This document shows positions 14,701-16,670 of a stretch of 16,670 bases of DNA, in pieces (the first letter of the stretch is position 1; each line of letters starts with the position of its first letter). Source of the stretch: DAOTXN01 sp034435435 (GTDB lineage Bacteria > Chloroflexota > Anaerolineae > S140-20). The stretch is taken from the NCBI GenBank assembly GCA_034435435.1, contig DAOTXN010000179.1, positions 1 to 16,670 on the forward strand, read 5' to 3'. The notes beneath the pieces are model-generated. The model was not told the origin of the DNA. It ran no database searches and worked only from the letters and a program-made list of their open reading frames with translations. Made by a program: the position numbers and the translations under genes.

Positions 14701-16346
14701 ACACCGATCTGCTGGGCCATTACACGGCGCTGATCGGGTTGCGCAACGCACACAGCTTTCTGCGCACCGGCAGTTTCGACCGCCTCTACACGCACAACGG
14801 CGACGGCGTTTACGCCTACGGGCGCAAGGATACGACCGGAGCGGCAGTGGTGGCGGTCAACCGAGATGCAGCGACTCACGATCTGACCATTGACCTGAGC
14901 GGCTACATTCCCGAGGGGACCGTCCTCACCGACGCGCTGAACGGCGGGACCTACACTGTGACGGACAGCCAGGTCACCCTGGGCGTAGACGGGCGCTGGG
15001 GCGCGATCCTCCTCACCCCGCCCGGCGCCGACCTGACCCCGCCCGCTGCGCCGTCTAGCCTGGTCGCCACGGAGGGTGAAGGGCAGGTCGCGCTGGCGTG
15101 GGACGGCGCGCCGGACGCGGCGGGCTATGACGTCTATCGCAGCCCGGTGAGCGGCGGTGGTTACGCGCGGCTGAACGATACACCACTCACGGACACGGCC
15201 TACACCGACGCGACCGTCGTCAACGGACGGCGGTACTATTACGTCGTCACCGCCGTGGACGACGCGGGCAACGCCAGCGGGCGCTCGAACGAGGCCCAGG
15301 CGCTGCCGCACCTGAGCATTGACTGGGCCAACCTGCAATGGCCGCCCGCCATCGTGCACACCATCAGCGCCCTCACACCGACCGAGAATATCTACGGCCA
15401 GGTGTGGATCGACGGCTACACGGTTCTGTCCGGCCCGACCGAGGGATTGGCGGCCCAGGTGGGCTACGGTCCCGATGGCTCGGACCCCGCCGGCAACCCC
15501 GACTGGCTCTGGATAGACGCCGTCTTCAACGTGGACGCGGGCAACAACGACGAGTTCAAGGCGCAACTGTTGCCGGAGGCAGTGGGGACCTACGATTATG
15601 CCTACCGCTACAGCACCACCGGCGGCCTCGCCTGGGTCTACGCCGATCTGGACGGCACGGGGAACGGCTATGACCCGACCCAGGCCGGCCACCTGACGGT
15701 GCAGCCTTCGAGCGACACCACGCCTCCGGCGACGCCGGTCAACCTGCACGTCACCGAGTCCGCGCCCAGCTTTATCAGTCTGGCCTGGGACCCCGTGGTC
15801 GACGCCGACGTGTATCGCTACGAGCTCTACCGCGCCGACGCCAGCGGCGGTCCGTACACCAAGATCGCGAATGTGCTGGCCCCGTCCACCGTCTACACCA
15901 ACTGGAGCGTGACCACCGGCGCGACCTACTATTACGTCGTGTTAGCCGTTGACACCTCGTTCAACCCGTCAGGCTTTTCGGATGAGGTCACAGCGACGGC
16001 CCAGGCGCGCCCGGTGCAGGTCACCTTCAACGCCACGCTGCCCGACACCACGCCCGACGGCGACGACATCTACATCGGCGGCAGTTTCAACGGCTGGGAC
16101 CCCGCCGGTACACTGATGACACGTCCCGATCCTAACGGCCTCTTTGCGACGGTCACGTTGACCCTCGACGAGGGGACGCAGATTCAGTACAAGTATACGC
16201 GCGGCAGTTGGACCTACGTGGAAAAGGGCGCGGCCTGCGAAGAGATTGCCAATCGCACGGCCACCATCGTTTACGGCAGCGCCGGCGCGTTCGCGCTGGA
16301 CGACACCGTGCTCAACTGGCGCAACACAGCGCCGTGTGGCGATTAA
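11748..16346 (+). CDS. Secreted multidomain GH13 amylopullulanase-like glycoside hydrolase
   Basis: A 1532-residue exported enzyme expected to cut alpha-glucans such as starch, glycogen or pullulan outside the cell. The signal peptide (1-30) ends in RAQA-Q. An N-terminal DOMON/CBM9-like domain covers about 32-230. Two pullulanase X25-type modules (about 235-320 and 328-430) follow, then a CBM34-like segment (440-570). The GH13 barrel spans about 580-985 and carries DGVFNH (717-722), GWRLDVAPD with nucleophile Asp806, GEIW with acid/base Glu835, and GSHDT with Asp911. A C-terminal amylase beta domain (about 990-1092) precedes two fibronectin III domains (about 1096-1187 and 1322-1419). These flank a module at 1190-1320 seen in amylopullulanases. 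A CBM20-like starch-binding domain (1422-1532) ends the protein. The order resembles clostridial type II pullulanases. Dual alpha-1,4/alpha-1,6 activity is inferred from architecture only; no LPXTG or SLH anchor is present. Confidence 0.93.
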   Translation: MKRFNVTLLLMAVMLLTSVIPLQTIPRAQAQTIVVDGVVDAAYGPPLAQDGAGDGNGSPNLDLLELYVAEDADNFYFAFSVNADIGATTWGKYVLYVDTTNDANGATGDAWTRNVVANDPHKPEFGLYTWVDSVPYDPTDTQLVAWTGSAWDLGNMKQVAAGAIGAGAPSVIEWQVAKADLGQPAEMWLEVWDTGGGTSDNAQDTINDPPEDWNAADWSSTAFLDVSTHYPSAAPPTWFARGDFNGWGAGDPLYDDGAHGDLAAGDGIHTALVTIATPGRHEFKVATEDWSVNYPPSGNSWLDTAVPDEIVTITFDTNFYGDGWQPETNIIGVSTEPGAWTAVGDWQGWNNADPATAMAALGGGVYELTTAVASPGVHEYKAVKTGAWDAIGADGRSVNAGTLNFETVEAGQSVTFSVDAHAGRVTVEVAAVPPTPGPDDDIWWDGLGHNSRDDLYRAPGGAVTTGAPVTLRLRTYRDDVTDVTARVWSTAAGAQTLYPMELVATTDDAPYGYDYWQTTLPAQDQPTVLWYRFIVRDGADEDFYEDDTMFDGGWGATYDDSPDYSFQIDVYDPDFETPEWMKNAVVYQIFPDRFYNGNPRNDPESSDTPVYDNPVLVKSWDELPEGYCRFYVDATCTEDPMGRDFFGGDLQGITKKLNYLQSLGVTALYLNPIFKAPSNHLYDTSDYYRIDPYFGTLGHYLQLMIQAEKRGMHVILDGVFNHTSSDSLYFDKYSRYRALGAYESQDSPFFDWYTFFEWPDNYNSWFGFDTLPVLTEIQEVRDFIYQSPLSVARWWIILGASGWRLDVAPDKSHEWWQEFRPQVKSVDPDAVILGEIWDDASEWLLGDEFDSTMNYRFRRALIGFVNGDTNDHQGFIQGLNPDQFNSALQSIQEDYPPPAFEATMNLVGSHDTMRILWVLTPGARNQEDKEFNPANLAEGKAKLKLLALIQMTLPGAPTIYYGDEAGLTGDTDPDDRRSFPWGNEDTDLLGHYTALIGLRNAHSFLRTGSFDRLYTHNGDGVYAYGRKDTTGAAVVAVNRDAATHDLTIDLSGYIPEGTVLTDALNGGTYTVTDSQVTLGVDGRWGAILLTPPGADLTPPAAPSSLVATEGEGQVALAWDGAPDAAGYDVYRSPVSGGGYARLNDTPLTDTAYTDATVVNGRRYYYVVTAVDDAGNASGRSNEAQALPHLSIDWANLQWPPAIVHTISALTPTENIYGQVWIDGYTVLSGPTEGLAAQVGYGPDGSDPAGNPDWLWIDAVFNVDAGNNDEFKAQLLPEAVGTYDYAYRYSTTGGLAWVYADLDGTGNGYDPTQAGHLTVQPSSDTTPPATPVNLHVTESAPSFISLAWDPVVDADVYRYELYRADASGGPYTKIANVLAPSTVYTNWSVTTGATYYYVVLAVDTSFNPSGFSDEVTATAQARPVQVTFNATLPDTTPDGDDIYIGGSFNGWDPAGTLMTRPDPNGLFATVTLTLDEGTQIQYKYTRGSWTYVEKGAACEEIANRTATIVYGSAGAFALDDTVLNWRNTAPCGD

Positions 16347-16377
16347 CGCAGGGACCCGTCGAGTCCGATAGGAACGA

Positions 16378-16407
16378 AAAGCCCCGGCTTCTGTAAGCCG
16401 GGGCTTT
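16378..16407. terminator. Strong bidirectional hairpin terminator
   Basis: A perfect 13 bp stem, AAAGCCCCGGCTT (16378-16390) paired with AAGCCGGGGCTTT (16395-16407), has a CTGT loop. The ends give AAAA before and TTT after, so it can act on either strand. It sits between the convergent amylopullulanase-like gene (stop 16346) and the DUF1670-like gene (stop 16415). Confidence 0.9.
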
Positions 16408-16414
16408 AGTCGTG

Positions 16415-16670
16415 TTACTCGCTTTTCAGCGCCTGAACATCCCGCCGAATCGTGCGCGGACTGACCTTCAGCGCCCGCCCCAGGTCTTTGTGCGTCAGCA
16501 CCCCACCTTGCTCCAGCGCCTCTTCGGTCAAGCGCAAAATCTGACTGCGCCGCAACCCCTCCGCCCCCAGCCGCTGCCGCACTTTAGCGTCTTCGGCCCC
16601 CGCCTCCACCGTCAGCGTCACTTCCACCTTGGCCGCTTCCGCCAACGGCGGCCCAAACGACGCTTTCAGG
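16415..16670 (-). CDS. DUF1670-like protein with C-terminal helix-turn-helix, partial
   Basis: The last 84 or so residues of a minus-strand gene whose start lies beyond the right edge. The frame is open to position 16670, so the internal TTG at 16645 is not the real start. The visible part resembles the end of DUF1670 proteins: VEVTLTVEAGAEDAKVRQ, then ILRLTEEALEQGGVLTHKDL, then VSPRTIRRDVQALKSE. The last 40 residues form a clear helix-turn-helix of the DeoR-like RTIRRDV kind. In Chloroflexota and some archaea such proteins are multi-copy and of unknown role; DNA binding is inferred from the motif. The bidirectional hairpin at 16378-16407 lies right after the stop. Confidence 0.75.
   Translation of the reverse strand, partial: LKASFGPPLAEAAKVEVTLTVEAGAEDAKVRQRLGAEGLRRSQILRLTEEALEQGGVLTHKDLGRALKVSPRTIRRDVQALKSE

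Noticed and set aside
14604..15749. Minus-strand frame of 381 codons opposite the same gene
   Set aside because: Composition is dominated by Arg, Val and Gly as expected from antisense of a GC-rich gene; no domain is visible.

Overview
The window reads as bacterial chromosome from a Chloroflexota-like organism (Anaerolineae or a related class). This is inferred from family content and style, not from a marker gene. The clues are lipoproteins and a receptor kinase with long Thr/Pro-rich linkers, a LivK-type lipoprotein with a PEATQ-repeat linker, a DUF1670-like protein, and a short dispersed repeat read in one frame as CPERSRR, which is common in such genomes. No rRNA, tRNA, CRISPR array or complete insertion sequence was seen.

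Left part (1-4536). The left edge holds the start of a minus-strand branched-chain amino acid-type substrate-binding lipoprotein. A regulatory gap with two palindromes follows. Next is a plus-strand pair joined by an ATGA overlap: a LonH/YcbZ-like AAA+ Lon protease and an NAD-dependent epimerase/dehydrogenase. This pair is bracketed by two copies of a ~116 bp element with 18 bp terminal inverted repeats, placed in opposite orientation (572-686 and 4420-4536). It looks like a MITE. The second copy lies in the presumed leader of the next operon, 8 bp before its first start codon.

Middle (4545-9035). A CPBP-family intramembrane protease is followed one base later by a transmembrane Ser/Thr kinase. 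The kinase ectodomain is an NBR1-like Ig domain between two Thr/Pro linkers. A separate, well-formed promoter then drives a lipoprotein with the same kind of linker. A bidirectional terminator separates this from a minus-strand unknown gene. That gene diverges from a metallo-beta-lactamase-fold hydrolase, with two back-to-back sigma70-like promoters between them.

Right part (9060-16670). On the minus strand, uppP (undecaprenyl-diphosphatase) and a PstS-like phosphate-binding lipoprotein are joined by an ATGA overlap. Upstream of them are two broken genes: the C-terminal end of a CapA-family protein and an internal piece of an error-prone DnaE polymerase. They meet exactly at a copy of the dispersed repeat, so this is a rearrangement scar (or an assembly junction). 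A secreted 1532-residue amylopullulanase-like GH13 enzyme with many accessory domains follows on the plus strand. A strong bidirectional hairpin terminator then faces the end of a DUF1670-like regulator cut by the right edge.

Functionally the window is a mosaic: protein quality control, cell-surface sensing, envelope lipid recycling, solute binding and extracellular starch breakdown. The most unusual items are the inverted MITE-like pair around the Lon operon, the CPBP-kinase operon, and the dnaE/capA chimera.
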